DNA of 64,000 nucleotides from Arsenicicoccus cauae (GTDB lineage Bacteria; Actinomycetota; Actinomycetes; Actinomycetales; Dermatophilaceae). Shown in pieces: positions 1 through 9,872 of this stretch. The stretch is from positions 91,781 to 155,780 of the forward strand of contig NZ_WLVL01000017.1 in the NCBI RefSeq assembly GCF_009707125.1, given 5' to 3'. Position 1 is the first letter of the stretch. Each line of letters opens with the position of its first letter. The notes beneath the pieces are model-generated. The model saw only the letters and a program-made list of their open reading frames with translations. It was not told the origin of the DNA and ran no database searches. Both the position numbers and the translations under genes were made by a program.

Positions 1-41
1 ATGGCCTGGCTCTGGTTGCGTCGCAAGGAGGCTCGCTCGTC

Positions 42-518
42 ATGATGGCCCCGCACCACTACCACTTCGACCACGTGTGGCAGGTGCCGCTGCCGCTCGG
101 CGAGGCCTACGACGTCCTCGCGGACGTCGACGGGTACGAGCAGTGGTGGCCCCAGATCCGCGCCACCGAGCCGCTCACGGACGACGCCCGACGCCTGTCC
201 GTACGGTCGCTGATCCCCGTGACCCTCAAGGTCGTGGCGACCAAGCAGATCCTCGACCGCGAGGCCGGGCTGCTGCGCGTCGGCCTCGCCCAGGACCTCG
301 TCGGCTACGCCCAGTGGGACCTGTCCTGGCAGGGTGACACCACCACGGCCGCCCGCTGGACCCAGGACGTCTACCTCACCAACCAGCACCTCGAGCGCAT
401 GCCGGTGACCAGCCACCGCCTGCTGCGCATCAACCACACCCACATGATGCGAGCCGGCGAGCGGGGGCTGCGCAAGTACCTCGCCCTCAGGGGAGGCGCG
501 TCATCTGCTGCGCCGTGA
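42..518 (+). CDS. SRPBCC-family (polyketide cyclase/dehydrase-like) protein
   Basis: A 158-residue single-domain protein with the SRPBCC look: an N-terminal strand leading into a helix that reads YDVLADVDGYEQWWPQIR (residues about 24-41), the usual signature of this lipid/small-ligand binding fold, then alternating strands and a long C-terminal helix. The family binds hydrophobic ligands in a deep cavity; the ligand here cannot be inferred. AAGGAG sits 11 nt upstream of the ATG, and a second ATG follows at once. The 3' end overlaps the convergent peptidase gene by 32 nt. No signal peptide, so presumably cytoplasmic. Family confident, function unknown. Confidence 0.8.
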   Translation: MMAPHHYHFDHVWQVPLPLGEAYDVLADVDGYEQWWPQIRATEPLTDDARRLSVRSLIPVTLKVVATKQILDREAGLLRVGLAQDLVGYAQWDLSWQGDTTTAARWTQDVYLTNQHLERMPVTSHRLLRINHTHMMRAGERGLRKYLALRGGASSAAP

Positions 519-1176
519 TGCCGCCCCGGTCCACCCGATAGACCTTGGCGCCGTCGCGCTCGGCCACGCACGCCTGGACCTTGCCGTCGAGGACGTGCAG
601 CGCCGCGCCGTCGTCGGCCGCCCAGCCCACGGGCAGCTCCCCGTCGCGCACCCAGCCCAGGTAGTGCGGGGCCCGCTCCGGCTCGCTGTCGAAGTGCGGC
701 GAGAAGGAACCACGCACGAAGCCCAGCCCCCCGCGCCACGGGTCGACGCCACCGAACGAGTCCGTCGTGCACGCCTCGCACCACACGTTGGCGCCGGCGC
801 TGGTCCCCGCGAACACCACGTCGCGCTCCGCCCGCAGATCCCGCACCGCCTGGCTGACGCCGTGCGCCTCCCACAGCGCCACGAGGTTGACCGTGGACCC
901 GCCCCCGACATACAGCAGGTCGATGTCCCCGAAGCGCTCGAGGGCGTGCCGGGCGTCCTCCCACAGCGTGAGGACCATGGTCTGCACGCCGAGGGCACCG
1001 AACGCCGTGAGGAAGCGGTGGACGTACTCCGGGTCGTCCGCCGACGCCGTGGGCGCGAAGCAGACGAGCGGGTTGTCCTTGCCCGTCAGCTCGAGGGCGT
1101 AGCGGTCGAGGGCCGTGGCCGCGTTGTCGGGCGACATCGAGAAGCCGCCGCCCCCCATGCAGAGGATGTGGGTCAT
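487..1176 (-). CDS. Peptidase family S51 (dipeptidase E-like)
   Basis: A 229-residue cytoplasmic protein of the S51 (PepE/cyanophycinase) family. Visible marks are the N-terminal glycine run GGGGF, the YVGGGSTVNL turn near residue 90, the nucleophile motif GTSAGANVW (Ser126) and SPHFD (His161), the expected second catalytic residue. Family members are serine peptidases; PepE cleaves Asp-X dipeptides, but the substrate here is not proven. The start looks leaderless: TATGGT at 1183-1188 lies exactly 6 nt upstream of the ATG on the minus strand. Convergent with, and overlapping the end of, the SRPBCC gene. Confidence 0.85.
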   Translation of the reverse strand: MTHILCMGGGGFSMSPDNAATALDRYALELTGKDNPLVCFAPTASADDPEYVHRFLTAFGALGVQTMVLTLWEDARHALERFGDIDLLYVGGGSTVNLVALWEAHGVSQAVRDLRAERDVVFAGTSAGANVWCEACTTDSFGGVDPWRGGLGFVRGSFSPHFDSEPERAPHYLGWVRDGELPVGWAADDGAALHVLDGKVQACVAERDGAKVYRVDRGGITAQQMTRLP

Positions 1177-1257
1177 GGCTCGACCATAGCCAGCGGCCCC
1201 GACCGTCGCGCGGCAGGGGTTGCTCCGGCGCGGGTGAGACCGCCCACACCCCGGCGC

Positions 1258-2190
1258 TCAGGGGGTGCGCAGGGAGCGCAGCCAGGACCGGGCCTGCTGG
1301 AAGTCCGTGTCCTGCGTGCCCGCCGCCACCGTCGCCGCGAGTCGGTCTGCCCGCGGGTAGCTGCCGAGGAAGCGCACGTCCGCGCACACCCGCCGCAGCC
1401 CCATGAGCGCCTCGCCCACCCGCTCGTCGTCCACGTGCCCCTCGATGTCGATGCTGAAGCAGTAGCGCCCCATCCCCTCCCCGGTAGGACGGGACTCGAG
1501 CCGGGTGAGGTTGATGCCGCGCACCGCGAACTGCTCGAGCAGCCCGAGCAGCCCGCCCGGGTGGTCCTCGTGCTGGTAGAGCACCATCGTCGACTTGTCC
1601 GCCCCCGTCGGTGCCGGCCCGCCGCCCGGGCGCGACACCAGCACGAAGCGCGTGACGGCGGCCCGGTTGTCGCCGATGTCGCTCGCCAGCAGCTCCAGCC
1701 CGTGCACGGTCGCGGCGACGGGCGCGCACACGGCTGCGTCATACGGGGTCTGCTCCTCGACGGCCGTCCCGAGGCCGGCCGCGGCCGCCGCCGTCGACAG
1801 GGTCGGCACGTATGCCGCCTCGGGGAGCCGCGTCGACATCCAGCCGCGGACCTGGGCCCAGGCATGGGAGTGGGTGCCGACCGCGCGGACGTCCGCGAGC
1901 GTGACCCCCGCCGGCGCCGCGAGGACGAAGGTGATGGGGACCAGCATCTCGCCGACCACCACGAGCGGGTCGCCGGTGGCGAGGGCGTCGAGGGTGGCGC
2001 TGACCCCGCCCTCGACGGAGTTCTCGATGGGGACGACCGCGGCATCGACCTCGCCCGCGCGCAGGGCCGCGAGCGCGGAGTCGACCGACCCGTGCGGCAC
2101 GCGTTCGGCGTCGGGGGCGGACGCCTCGGGCCGCTGCAGCAGGGCCTGCTCGGTGAACGTCCCGGCGGGACCGAGATAGGCGTAGCGCAT
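1258..2190 (-). CDS. pheA: Prephenate dehydratase
   Basis: Converts prephenate to phenylpyruvate in phenylalanine synthesis (cytoplasm). The 310-residue protein has the full monofunctional layout: N-terminal LGPAGTFTEQA, the catalytic TRF motif at residues 180-182 (AAVTRFVLVSRP), and a C-terminal ACT domain (about 200-275) with HPGGLLGLLEQF and the ESRP motif at 232-235, which in the family form the phenylalanine feedback site. No chorismate mutase domain is attached. GAGGAG lies 5 nt before the ATG. It stands alone, 67 nt from the ABC permease end, so it may have its own promoter. Confidence 0.95.
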   Translation of the reverse strand: MRYAYLGPAGTFTEQALLQRPEASAPDAERVPHGSVDSALAALRAGEVDAAVVPIENSVEGGVSATLDALATGDPLVVVGEMLVPITFVLAAPAGVTLADVRAVGTHSHAWAQVRGWMSTRLPEAAYVPTLSTAAAAAGLGTAVEEQTPYDAAVCAPVAATVHGLELLASDIGDNRAAVTRFVLVSRPGGGPAPTGADKSTMVLYQHEDHPGGLLGLLEQFAVRGINLTRLESRPTGEGMGRYCFSIDIEGHVDDERVGEALMGLRRVCADVRFLGSYPRADRLAATVAAGTQDTDFQQARSWLRSLRTP

Positions 2191-2257
2191 GTGGACTCCT
2201 CGACGCGGACGGACGCCCGCCGCCGCGGGGGCGGGGGCAGGCGTCCACGATCATGGC

Positions 2258-3514
2258 TCAGTCGGACGCGGTCAGCGCCTGCCTGAACGTCATGCGAGAC
2301 GAGGTCTGCATGAGCGAGCGGCGGTACATCCGCTCGCCGAGGACCATCGCGACGGCGGCGAAGGCCAGGGTGAGCGCGAGGGCGATGACGCCCTCCCACC
2401 ACTGCGCCGAGCCGTCCAGGAGGCGCATGGGCATGAGCATCGAGGAGAGCACCGGCACGTAGGACAGCGCCACCCGCCACACCCCCGCCGCCATGAAGGA
2501 GGCGAAGAAGCCGATGATCAGCACCATCGTCAGCGGGGTCGTGGTCTGCTGGAGGTCCTCGTTGCGGGTGGCGAGCGAGCCGGCGACGGCCCAGATGCAG
2601 GCCAGGGCGAGGAAGCCCGCGAGGAAGAACAGGAGGTACCACACCGCGCCACCGGCGATCCCCGCCAGCATGCTCTTGAGCGGGGTGAAGGACATGCCGA
2701 TCAACCCGACGCCGACGTAGAGCACGATCTGCCCCATGGCCATCACGGTGTTGCCGAGCACCTTGCCGGCGAGCAGCTGACGGACCGGGATCGCCGAGGC
2801 GAGGATCTCGATGATCCGCGACTGCTTCTCCTCGATCACCGACTGGGCGATCTGCATGCCGAACATCAGGGCCGCGAAGTAGAACAGCATCGCGAAGACG
2901 AGACCGACGACCCGAGCGGTCATCGTCGTCCCCTCGTCCGTGCCGGACAACGCCCGGGTCGTGACGGCCGTCTGCTCCTGCACCTGCTGGGGCGTCGTGC
3001 CGGCCTTGGCGGCGGTGGCCGCGAGGACCTGCGACTGCAGCACCTGTCGCGTCGTGGTCGTGAGGCTGCTGTCCGGCGTGTCCTTGCCCAGCAGCTGCCA
3101 GCCCTGCCCGGACCGCACGACGGCCACGTCGGCCTTGTCCTCGGTGACCAGCGACTCTGCGGCGGCCTGGTCGGCGACCTGGGTGACCTCGACGGCGTCG
3201 TCCTGGTCCGCGCCCTTCACGGCGGCGCCGACCGCGTCCGCGAGGGCCCTGCCCTCCGCCGAGACGACGGCGATCCTGGTCGTGGTGGACCGGCTCGCCA
3301 TCCACCCCTGCAGGCCCATCACCCCCACGAGCAGGAACATCGTGACCAGGGTGCCGACCAGGAAGTTCTTGTCCCGCAGCTTGACCGCCATTTCCCGGGC
3401 GGCGACCAGCTGCCAGGCGTTGCGGGGCGCGCGGCCTCCGCCCGGGGCCGCGGCGCCCTGAGCTGCCGGCGTCGACGGGGAGGGATGCGTCCCGGGGGCC
3501 ATCTGGGTGCTCAT
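2258..3514 (-). CDS. ABC-2 type permease (NatB/YhaP-like exporter subunit)
   Basis: A 418-residue membrane subunit of an ABC exporter. A hydrophobic segment at about residues 48-65 is followed by a large extracytoplasmic domain (about 70-190) rich in Ala/Thr/Gln, then five or six membrane helices, matching the NatB/YhaP family of ABC-2 permeases. The start codon overlaps the stop of the ATPase gene (ATGA at 3511-3514), which fixes the ATG over longer readings of the frame and implies translational coupling. Related NatAB exporters move sodium or small toxic compounds; the substrate here is unknown. Neighbouring two-component genes may regulate it. Confidence 0.85.
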   Translation of the reverse strand: MSTQMAPGTHPSPSTPAAQGAAAPGGGRAPRNAWQLVAAREMAVKLRDKNFLVGTLVTMFLLVGVMGLQGWMASRSTTTRIAVVSAEGRALADAVGAAVKGADQDDAVEVTQVADQAAAESLVTEDKADVAVVRSGQGWQLLGKDTPDSSLTTTTRQVLQSQVLAATAAKAGTTPQQVQEQTAVTTRALSGTDEGTTMTARVVGLVFAMLFYFAALMFGMQIAQSVIEEKQSRIIEILASAIPVRQLLAGKVLGNTVMAMGQIVLYVGVGLIGMSFTPLKSMLAGIAGGAVWYLLFFLAGFLALACIWAVAGSLATRNEDLQQTTTPLTMVLIIGFFASFMAAGVWRVALSYVPVLSSMLMPMRLLDGSAQWWEGVIALALTLAFAAVAMVLGERMYRRSLMQTSSRMTFRQALTASD

Positions 3515-4392
3515 GCCGTCACCTCTCGGTAGATCTCGCTCAGGTTGGGGCGCACGCGGGCGAACTCGGTGACCGTACCGCGCGCGAGGGCCTCGGTCAG
3601 CAGGTGGCGGTCGGCTCCCGGCTCCAGCAGCTCTACCAGCGCCGCGGCCCCGTCCACGTCGACGACGTGCAGCCCTGGCTGGGACCGCACCCATCCGGCG
3701 TCGCCGCCCAGGACGATGCGATGACGCTGCGGCCCCCTCGACCGCAGCTCGTCGGCGGTGCCCTGGGCGACGACGCGGCCCTTGCTCAGCACGACCAGTC
3801 CGTCGCACAGACGGTCCACGAGGTCGAGCTGGTGGCTGGAGAAGAGCACGGGCACGCCGGTGCGGGTGTGCTCTCGCAGGAGGTCGACCATCGTGTCGAC
3901 GCTGGCCGGGTCGAGCCCGGAGAACGGCTCGTCCAGGATCATCACGCGGGGCCGGCTCAGCACGGCCGCGGCGATCTGCACGCGCTGCTGGTTGCCGAGC
4001 GACAGCGACTCGAGCTTGTCCTTGGCGCGGTCACCCAGGCCGAACCGCTCGAGGTGCTCGTCCGTCGCCCGCTGGGCGTCCGGGCGAGACATCCCGTGCA
4101 GCCGACCGAGGTAGACGAGCTGGTCGGCGATCCCCTGCTTGGGGTAGAGGCCGCGCTCCTCGGGCATGTAGCCGAACGTGCGGCGGTCCGCGGTGGTCAC
4201 CTCGTGACCGTCCCAGCGCACCTCGCCCTCGTGGATCTGCAGCAGGCCCATGATCATCCGCATGGTCGTCGTCTTGCCGGCGCCGTTGCCGCCGACGAAG
4301 CCGAGCAGCTGCCCCCGCGGCACCGCGAAGGACACGTGGTCCACGGCGGTGTGGTCGCCGAACCGCCGCGTCAGGTCCTGGACCTCGATCAC
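3511..4392 (-). CDS. ABC exporter ATP-binding protein (NatA/YhaQ-like)
   Basis: A 293-residue ATPase that powers the adjacent ABC-2 permease at the inner membrane face. It has Walker A GGNGAGKT (residues 34-41), signature LSLGNQQR, Walker B VMILDEPF, and the H-loop region [14 protein letters not shown] in place of LSGGQ is common in NatA-type exporters. The C-terminal 70 residues are a DUF4162-like extension. GTG start with GAGGAGGGG about 7 nt upstream. First gene of the exporter pair; a nested hairpin (4408-4456) lies in its upstream region. Confidence 0.9.
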   Translation of the reverse strand: MIEVQDLTRRFGDHTAVDHVSFAVPRGQLLGFVGGNGAGKTTTMRMIMGLLQIHEGEVRWDGHEVTTADRRTFGYMPEERGLYPKQGIADQLVYLGRLHGMSRPDAQRATDEHLERFGLGDRAKDKLESLSLGNQQRVQIAAAVLSRPRVMILDEPFSGLDPASVDTMVDLLREHTRTGVPVLFSSHQLDLVDRLCDGLVVLSKGRVVAQGTADELRSRGPQRHRIVLGGDAGWVRSQPGLHVVDVDGAAALVELLEPGADRHLLTEALARGTVTEFARVRPNLSEIYREVTA

Positions 4393-4407
4393 GTCTCACC
4401 CCTCCTC

Positions 4408-4456
4408 GTGCGAGTGGCCCCGGAAGTGGTTCTTCCGGCATACGGCCTGCTCGCAC
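4408..4456. promoter_or_regulatory. Nested inverted repeat upstream of ABC exporter
   Basis: Outer arms GTGCGAG (4408-4414) and CTCGCAC (4450-4456) enclose a second perfect hairpin CCGGAAG-TGGTT-CTTCCGG (4420-4438). It lies between the end of the response regulator gene and the exporter start. It could be a terminator for the two-component operon, a leader hairpin for the exporter mRNA, or a regulator operator. There is no U-tract. Confidence 0.5.
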
Positions 4457-4518
4457 CACCCAACCTAGGAGGCCGCGAGGGTGGGCACCTCCCCCGCGAG
4501 GATGATCTCGACGCGGGG

Positions 4519-5199
<681 letters not shown>

Positions 5200-5379
5200 G
5201 CCCGGTCCTTCGGTGCGCGGCCGGGCGCTGGTGCTGATGTCGGTGCTGGCGCCGGCTCTGGTCCGGCCGCCGGCGGTCGAGCTCCCCTGGTCGTCCCCCA
5301 TGGCCGCCACCCTAGCGACCGCCAGGGTGACGGGCGGGACGAGGCCAGGGCCGCGGCGGGGCCACGATGGTCGGCACCG

Positions 5380-6762
5380 TCATGAGCCCGCGGCCAGGGG
5401 GAACCTGACCCGCACGCGGTAGCCACCGGTCGCCCGGGGTCCGATCTCGGAGGTGCCGCCGTGCGAGGCGATGCGTTCGCGCATGCCGAGCAGCCCCAGC
5501 CCGGACCCGGACGTGCCCGAGCGGGGTCGCCCCTCGTCGAGCACCTCCGCCTCGACGAACCTGCGCCCCGCCTCGCGGTCGATCCGCACGACCACGGCCG
5601 CGGTGTGCGCGGTGGAGTGGCGCCGGACGTTGGCCAGCGCCTCCTGGACCGTCCGGTAGATCGACAGCCCCACGGGCATCGGCACCTCCGTGAGCGCACC
5701 AGGCCGGTCCTCGACCACCTGGTAGGTGACGGTGAACCCCGGGCTCGACGCGGCGTGGACGAGCTCGGCGACCTGGTCGACACCGGGCTGGGGGGCGCGA
5801 TCCGGGCCGGTGCCCTCGGCCCGCGCGTCGTCGCCGGGGGTGCCCGCGATGCGGTCGGTGCGGCGCAACGTGCCCAGCAGCCCGCGCATCTCGCCGACGG
5901 CCTGGCGCGAGGACTCCTCGACCTGGCCCAGCGCTGCGGCCGCGGCCTCGGGGTTGCGGTCCAGGACGCGCCGCGCGGCCGCGGCCTGCACGCCCATGAC
6001 GGACACGTGGTGGGCGACGACGTCGTGCAGCTCCCGGGCGATCCGCAGCCGCTCCTCCACCACCTTGCGGTCGGCGAGCTCGTCGGCCTGCTGCTCGAGC
6101 TGGACGGACTGGCGCTCGAGCTGGTCGCGCGAGCGCGCCTGCCGCCACGCGGCCTGGCCGCCGACGATGCCGCCGCCGAAGTAGACGAGGTTGGTGAGCA
6201 CGTCGAACGCCACGGCCGCCGGGACGAGCGGGAACAGGCCGTGCGCGGGCCGGGCGTCCTCGCGACGGTCGAGGATCTCCTGCACGGCCGTGCCCAGGGC
6301 GTACTGCCACGCGATCCAGCCGAACATCAGCACGAGGACCGCCGCCACCAGGCCCACCATCGCGCGTCGCGAGCGCGCCCAGGCCACCCCGGTGAACAAC
6401 GCGAAGACGTAGACGCACTGCATCGTGAACCCCCGCATGACCTCGCTCACCGTGATGCCGACGAGGAACATGTGCAGCTGCAGGAGCCCCATGACGAGCA
6501 GCGGGTGGCTGCGCCGCCAGACGAGCGGCAGCGTGCCGAGCGCGATGAGCAGGTGCTGGACCCAGACCGGGTGGTCGACGTAGCGGGGATCCGCGATGCT
6601 GCGCACGAGCTCCATGCCGAGCGCTCCCCAGACCCACAGCGCCAGGGCGATCCACAGGTCGTTGCGCCGCTGCGCGGCCGTCGGCCTGGGGCGCTCCCAC
6701 AGGTCGTCGACGGCGAAGAACGCCCGGAGGCGCTCGCCCGCAACGGTCAGGGAGGTGGTCAT
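5380..6762 (-). CDS. Membrane sensor histidine kinase (HisKA_3, NarL partner type)
   Basis: A 460-residue sensor kinase. The N-terminal half has five or six predicted membrane helices (about residues 33-215), then a short coiled coil ([16 protein letters not shown]), the HisKA_3 dimerisation box with the phosphorylated His in [11 protein letters not shown], and a C-terminal HATPase domain with an N-box near LANVRRHS and the glycine-rich [11 protein letters not shown]. Start looks leaderless: TAGGAT (6770-6775) ends 7 nt before the ATG. It phosphorylates the downstream LuxR-type regulator. A gap of 180 nt separates the two genes. Confidence 0.92.
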   Translation of the reverse strand: MTTSLTVAGERLRAFFAVDDLWERPRPTAAQRRNDLWIALALWVWGALGMELVRSIADPRYVDHPVWVQHLLIALGTLPLVWRRSHPLLVMGLLQLHMFLVGITVSEVMRGFTMQCVYVFALFTGVAWARSRRAMVGLVAAVLVLMFGWIAWQYALGTAVQEILDRREDARPAHGLFPLVPAAVAFDVLTNLVYFGGGIVGGQAAWRQARSRDQLERQSVQLEQQADELADRKVVEERLRIARELHDVVAHHVSVMGVQAAAARRVLDRNPEAAAAALGQVEESSRQAVGEMRGLLGTLRRTDRIAGTPGDDARAEGTGPDRAPQPGVDQVAELVHAASSPGFTVTYQVVEDRPGALTEVPMPVGLSIYRTVQEALANVRRHSTAHTAAVVVRIDREAGRRFVEAEVLDEGRPRSGTSGSGLGLLGMRERIASHGGTSEIGPRATGGYRVRVRFPLAAGS

Positions 6763-6769
6763 GCGCGAG

Positions 6770-6820
6770 ATCCTAGGGGCGCCTGAGAGGAGAGGGGATG
6801 TCAGGGGTGCGTCCTAGGCT
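6770..6820. promoter_or_regulatory. Divergent leaderless promoter pair
   Basis: Minus strand: TAGGAT (6770-6775) followed by 7 nt and the histidine kinase ATG. Plus strand: TAGGCT (6815-6820) followed by 6 nt and the GTG of the large membrane protein. Both spacings place transcription start on the start codon, as in leaderless actinobacterial mRNAs. Inferred from sequence only. Confidence 0.6.
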
Positions 6821-6826
6821 GACGCC

Positions 6827-8974
6827 GTGACCCTCCCCTCCCGCCTGCTCGCCCTGCTGGGCCGTATGACGACCCTGTGCGTCGTGCTGCTCGGCGTGGT
6901 CGCCGGGACCGGGGCCGCCGCAGGCGCTCCGCAGGCGTCTGCCCGCGCCGCCGCGGCCACCGAGCGGCCGGCCCCCGGACCAGTGGTCGTGGTGGGCATG
7001 CCGGGTCTGGACGCCGAGGACCTCGACCCCGCCCGCACCCCTCACCTGTGGTCGATGCTGGAGCATGGCGCATCGGCCTCGTTGATCGTGCGGTCGGTGC
7101 ACCTGACGACCTGCCCGGTCGACGGGTGGCTCACGCTCGGCGCCGGCGGGCGCGCGGCCCAGCCCGACCAGGGTGACGACCCCCGTCCGCCCTGCTCGGC
7201 GATCCCGGCGGTGGGCGAGGGGGGCGTGCTGACCGGGTGGCAGCGCTATGCCGACGCGGCGGCCCGCACCCGCCAGGCCAGTCGGCTCGGCAGCCTCACG
7301 ACGACGCTGCGGCAGCGCGGGGACTGCGTCTCGGCGATCGGGCCCGCAGCGGCGGTCGGCGCCGCCGACGGCGACGGTCGGGTGGGCCGGGCGACGGCAT
7401 ACGCGCCGGCGACCCTGCCGTCCGACCTGGCCCGCTGCCCGGTCACGCTCGTCGACCCGGGCGGGCTGACCACCCGCGACCGGGATGCCCGGGCGGCCCA
7501 GCTGGCGGGCCTGGACGCGCGGCTCGGCGAGGTGCTCGCCGCCGCACCCGAGCGCGTCACCGTCATCGTCGCGGGCCTGGCCGACGACGGGCCCGCCGAG
7601 CGCGTGCGCGTCGTCCTCGAGCGCGGCCCGGACATCGTGCCCGGCACGCTGCGGTCCTCAGCTACCCGTCAGGACGGCGTGGTCCTGCTGACGGACCTGG
7701 CCCCCGAGACCGTCGCGCTGCGCGGCGGCACCCCGCCCGTCGCCTGGACCGGCGAGGCGTGGACCGTCCTGCCCGACGAGGGGGCGGCGGAGGATCGCCG
7801 CGACGCGATGGTCGACACCGCGCAGGCAGCCCACCGGGTGCAGCCGCTCGCCGACCCCTTCTTCAAGACCTGGGCGATCGGGCAGCTCGTGCTCTACCTC
7901 GGGGCGTTGCTCCTCGCGCGACGCCGGTCCGCCGACGACACGACGCGCTCGAGGCTGGCCCGCGGCGTGCGGGCAGTCGCCGTGGTCGCGGCCTGCGTGC
8001 CCGCCGCGACCTACCTGGCGGGGCTGGTGCCGTGGTGGCGGGTCGGGCCCCCGCTGCTGACGCTCAGCGCCGTCGTGGCCGCCATCGCGCTGGTCCTCGG
8101 GTCCGTCGCGCTCGTCGGCCCCTGGCGCCGTCATCCCCTCGGGTCGCCCGCAGCGGTCGCCGCTCTCACGGTGATGGTCATCGCGGGTGACGCCGTCACC
8201 GGCTCGCACCTCACCCTGTCGACCCTCATGGGCGAGCAGCCGACGATCGGCGGGCGGTTCTACGGCCTCGGCAACGTCGCGTTCGCCCTGCTCGCGACCG
8301 CGACCCTGCTGCTGTGCGTGGCCGTGGCCGACCTGGGCGCGCGACGGGGGCATCCGCGAGCCGGCGCCCTCGCCGCGCTGGCGATCGGGCTCGTCGCGGT
8401 GGTGGTGGACGGGTCGCCCTCCTGGGGGGCCGACCTCGGCGGGCCGGCAGCACTGCTGCCCGCCGTCGCCGGCCTGGTCGTCGTCGCCCTCGGGCTGCGC
8501 CTCGGCTGGGGGCGCGTCCTGCTCGTCGGCGTCGTGACGGTCCTGGTCCTCGTGGGGCTGGCGGTGGCGGACTACCTGCGCCCCGCGTCGTCCCGCACGC
8601 ACCTCGGGCGGTTCGTCCAGACGGTGCTGGACGGCGGGGCGGTGGACGTCGTCTCCCGCAAGGCCCAGCAGAACCTCGACCTGCTCACCGGGTCACCGCT
8701 GGCGACGCTCATCCCCGTCGGCCTGGCCCTGGTGGTCATCGCTCTGCTGAGACCACGCTCGGCGCTGGGGCGGCCTCTCCTGCCGGCCTACGAGCGGGTG
8801 CCGCTGCTGCGCCCCGGTCTGATCTGCATCGTCGTGATGTGGCTGATCGGCTTCGTCATGAACGACTCCGGCACCGCCATCCCCGCCGTCGGCGCCACGG
8901 TGCTCGTGCCCCTGATCATCGCCATCGTCCTGGACGCTCGACGGACCGACCAGCAGCCGGCGCCGAGACCCTGA
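6827..8974 (+). CDS. Large membrane protein with extracytoplasmic alkaline-phosphatase-like domain
   Basis: A 715-residue protein: signal-like helix (about 5-30), an extracytoplasmic domain of about 310 residues beginning VVVVGMPGLDAEDLDPARTP and containing four Cys, then a block of about ten membrane helices from residue 345. The soluble part resembles the alkaline-phosphatase/phosphodiesterase fold in its early strand and turn, but the metal ligands are not clear to me. The layout matches a conserved actinobacterial membrane family of unknown function, often beside glycosyltransferases; here a GT2 gene converges. GTG start with TAGGCT 6 nt upstream (leaderless). Confidence 0.75.
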   Translation: MTLPSRLLALLGRMTTLCVVLLGVVAGTGAAAGAPQASARAAAATERPAPGPVVVVGMPGLDAEDLDPARTPHLWSMLEHGASASLIVRSVHLTTCPVDGWLTLGAGGRAAQPDQGDDPRPPCSAIPAVGEGGVLTGWQRYADAAARTRQASRLGSLTTTLRQRGDCVSAIGPAAAVGAADGDGRVGRATAYAPATLPSDLARCPVTLVDPGGLTTRDRDARAAQLAGLDARLGEVLAAAPERVTVIVAGLADDGPAERVRVVLERGPDIVPGTLRSSATRQDGVVLLTDLAPETVALRGGTPPVAWTGEAWTVLPDEGAAEDRRDAMVDTAQAAHRVQPLADPFFKTWAIGQLVLYLGALLLARRRSADDTTRSRLARGVRAVAVVAACVPAATYLAGLVPWWRVGPPLLTLSAVVAAIALVLGSVALVGPWRRHPLGSPAAVAALTVMVIAGDAVTGSHLTLSTLMGEQPTIGGRFYGLGNVAFALLATATLLLCVAVADLGARRGHPRAGALAALAIGLVAVVVDGSPSWGADLGGPAALLPAVAGLVVVALGLRLGWGRVLLVGVVTVLVLVGLAVADYLRPASSRTHLGRFVQTVLDGGAVDVVSRKAQQNLDLLTGSPLATLIPVGLALVVIALLRPRSALGRPLLPAYERVPLLRPGLICIVVMWLIGFVMNDSGTAIPAVGATVLVPLIIAIVLDARRTDQQPAPRP

Positions 8975-9107
8975 CCGGACCAGCGCCGCCGATCGGCGCC
9001 TCGCGTCAGCGTCCGTGGTCGGATCGCGCTGCCTGATCGTCCTCGGACGGCACGACGAGCGAGGCCGGGTGCTGGCGGCCGTCTGGCCACCGCGACGAGG
9101 TGAACGA

Positions 9108-9860
9108 TCAGTCCGGCGCCCGTCGACCGGCCCGGCGGGCACGCAGACGTCGCACGGCGAGCGCCCGCCACACGTCGCGGTACTGCGCGGCGCGATGGAG
9201 CTGCCCGCGCCAGTCCGAGCCGGTGACGCGGTGGTGCAGCGCGCACGGCACCTCCACCACCCGCAGGCCCGCAGCGAGCACGTCGATCGTCATGGCGGTC
9301 TCGACGCCCCACCCCGCAGCGAACGGCTGCGCCGCGTCGTAGGCCTCACGGCTCAGGCAGCGCATCCCCGACAGCGGCTGCGTGGGCGTCCACCCCGTCA
9401 GCGACCGGATGCCCTCGCGCGCCAGGCGCACCACGAAGCCGCGGCCACCGCCGGCCGACCGCTGCGGCGGCAGGGTCGCGATCGCCAGGTCCGCCTCGCC
9501 GCCGGCCACCGGCGGCACGAGCACCCCCACCTCGACCGCGGAGTCCTCGAGGTCCGCGTCGACGAAGAGCAGCAACCGACGCTCGGCCCCGGCCCGGCCT
9601 TCGTGCTGGTCGCGCCGCTCGACGACGGCGGCCCCGGTCTGCATCGCGGCGGCCTTGCCGCGGTTGCGGAAATGCCGCGCGACCACGGCCCCCGCCTGAC
9701 GGGCGACGGACTGCGTGTCGTCGCGGGAACCGTCGTCCACGACGACGACCAGGTCGACGCCGGGGAGGGAGGCCGCAGCCCTGATCGTGGCGCCGATCCG
9801 CTCGGCCTCGTCCTTGGCCGGTATGACGACCGCCACCGGCCGCCCGTGGTCACCGCTCAC
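9108..9860 (-). CDS. Family 2 glycosyltransferase
   Basis: A 250-residue GT-A fold glycosyltransferase. N-terminal VAVVIPAKDEAERI binds the nucleotide sugar, VVVDDGSRDDT is the first acidic motif, and FVDADLED (about residue 100) is the DXD metal site. There are no obvious membrane helices. It resembles glucosyl-3-phosphoglycerate or dolichol-phosphate-type transferases, but the acceptor is not identifiable. It lies 13 nt from the DUF5926 gene on the same strand and converges with the large membrane protein. The Ile in VVIPAK uses the rare codon ATA, which falls inside a GTATGAC-type heptamer. Confidence 0.85.
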   Translation of the reverse strand: MSGDHGRPVAVVIPAKDEAERIGATIRAAASLPGVDLVVVVDDGSRDDTQSVARQAGAVVARHFRNRGKAAAMQTGAAVVERRDQHEGRAGAERRLLLFVDADLEDSAVEVGVLVPPVAGGEADLAIATLPPQRSAGGGRGFVVRLAREGIRSLTGWTPTQPLSGMRCLSREAYDAAQPFAAGWGVETAMTIDVLAAGLRVVEVPCALHHRVTGSDWRGQLHRAAQYRDVWRALAVRRLRARRAGRRAPD

Positions 9861-9872
9861 GGCGGACCCCAG

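Noticed and set aside
595..2286. Long plus-strand open frame (563 codons)
   Set aside because: Arg/His/Val-rich low-complexity translation, antisense to the S51 peptidase and pheA genes; an open frame caused by high G+C.
8975..9107. Possible tRNA or small RNA between convergent genes
   Set aside because: Short inverted repeats only; no T-loop or anticodon arm. More likely terminator sequence.
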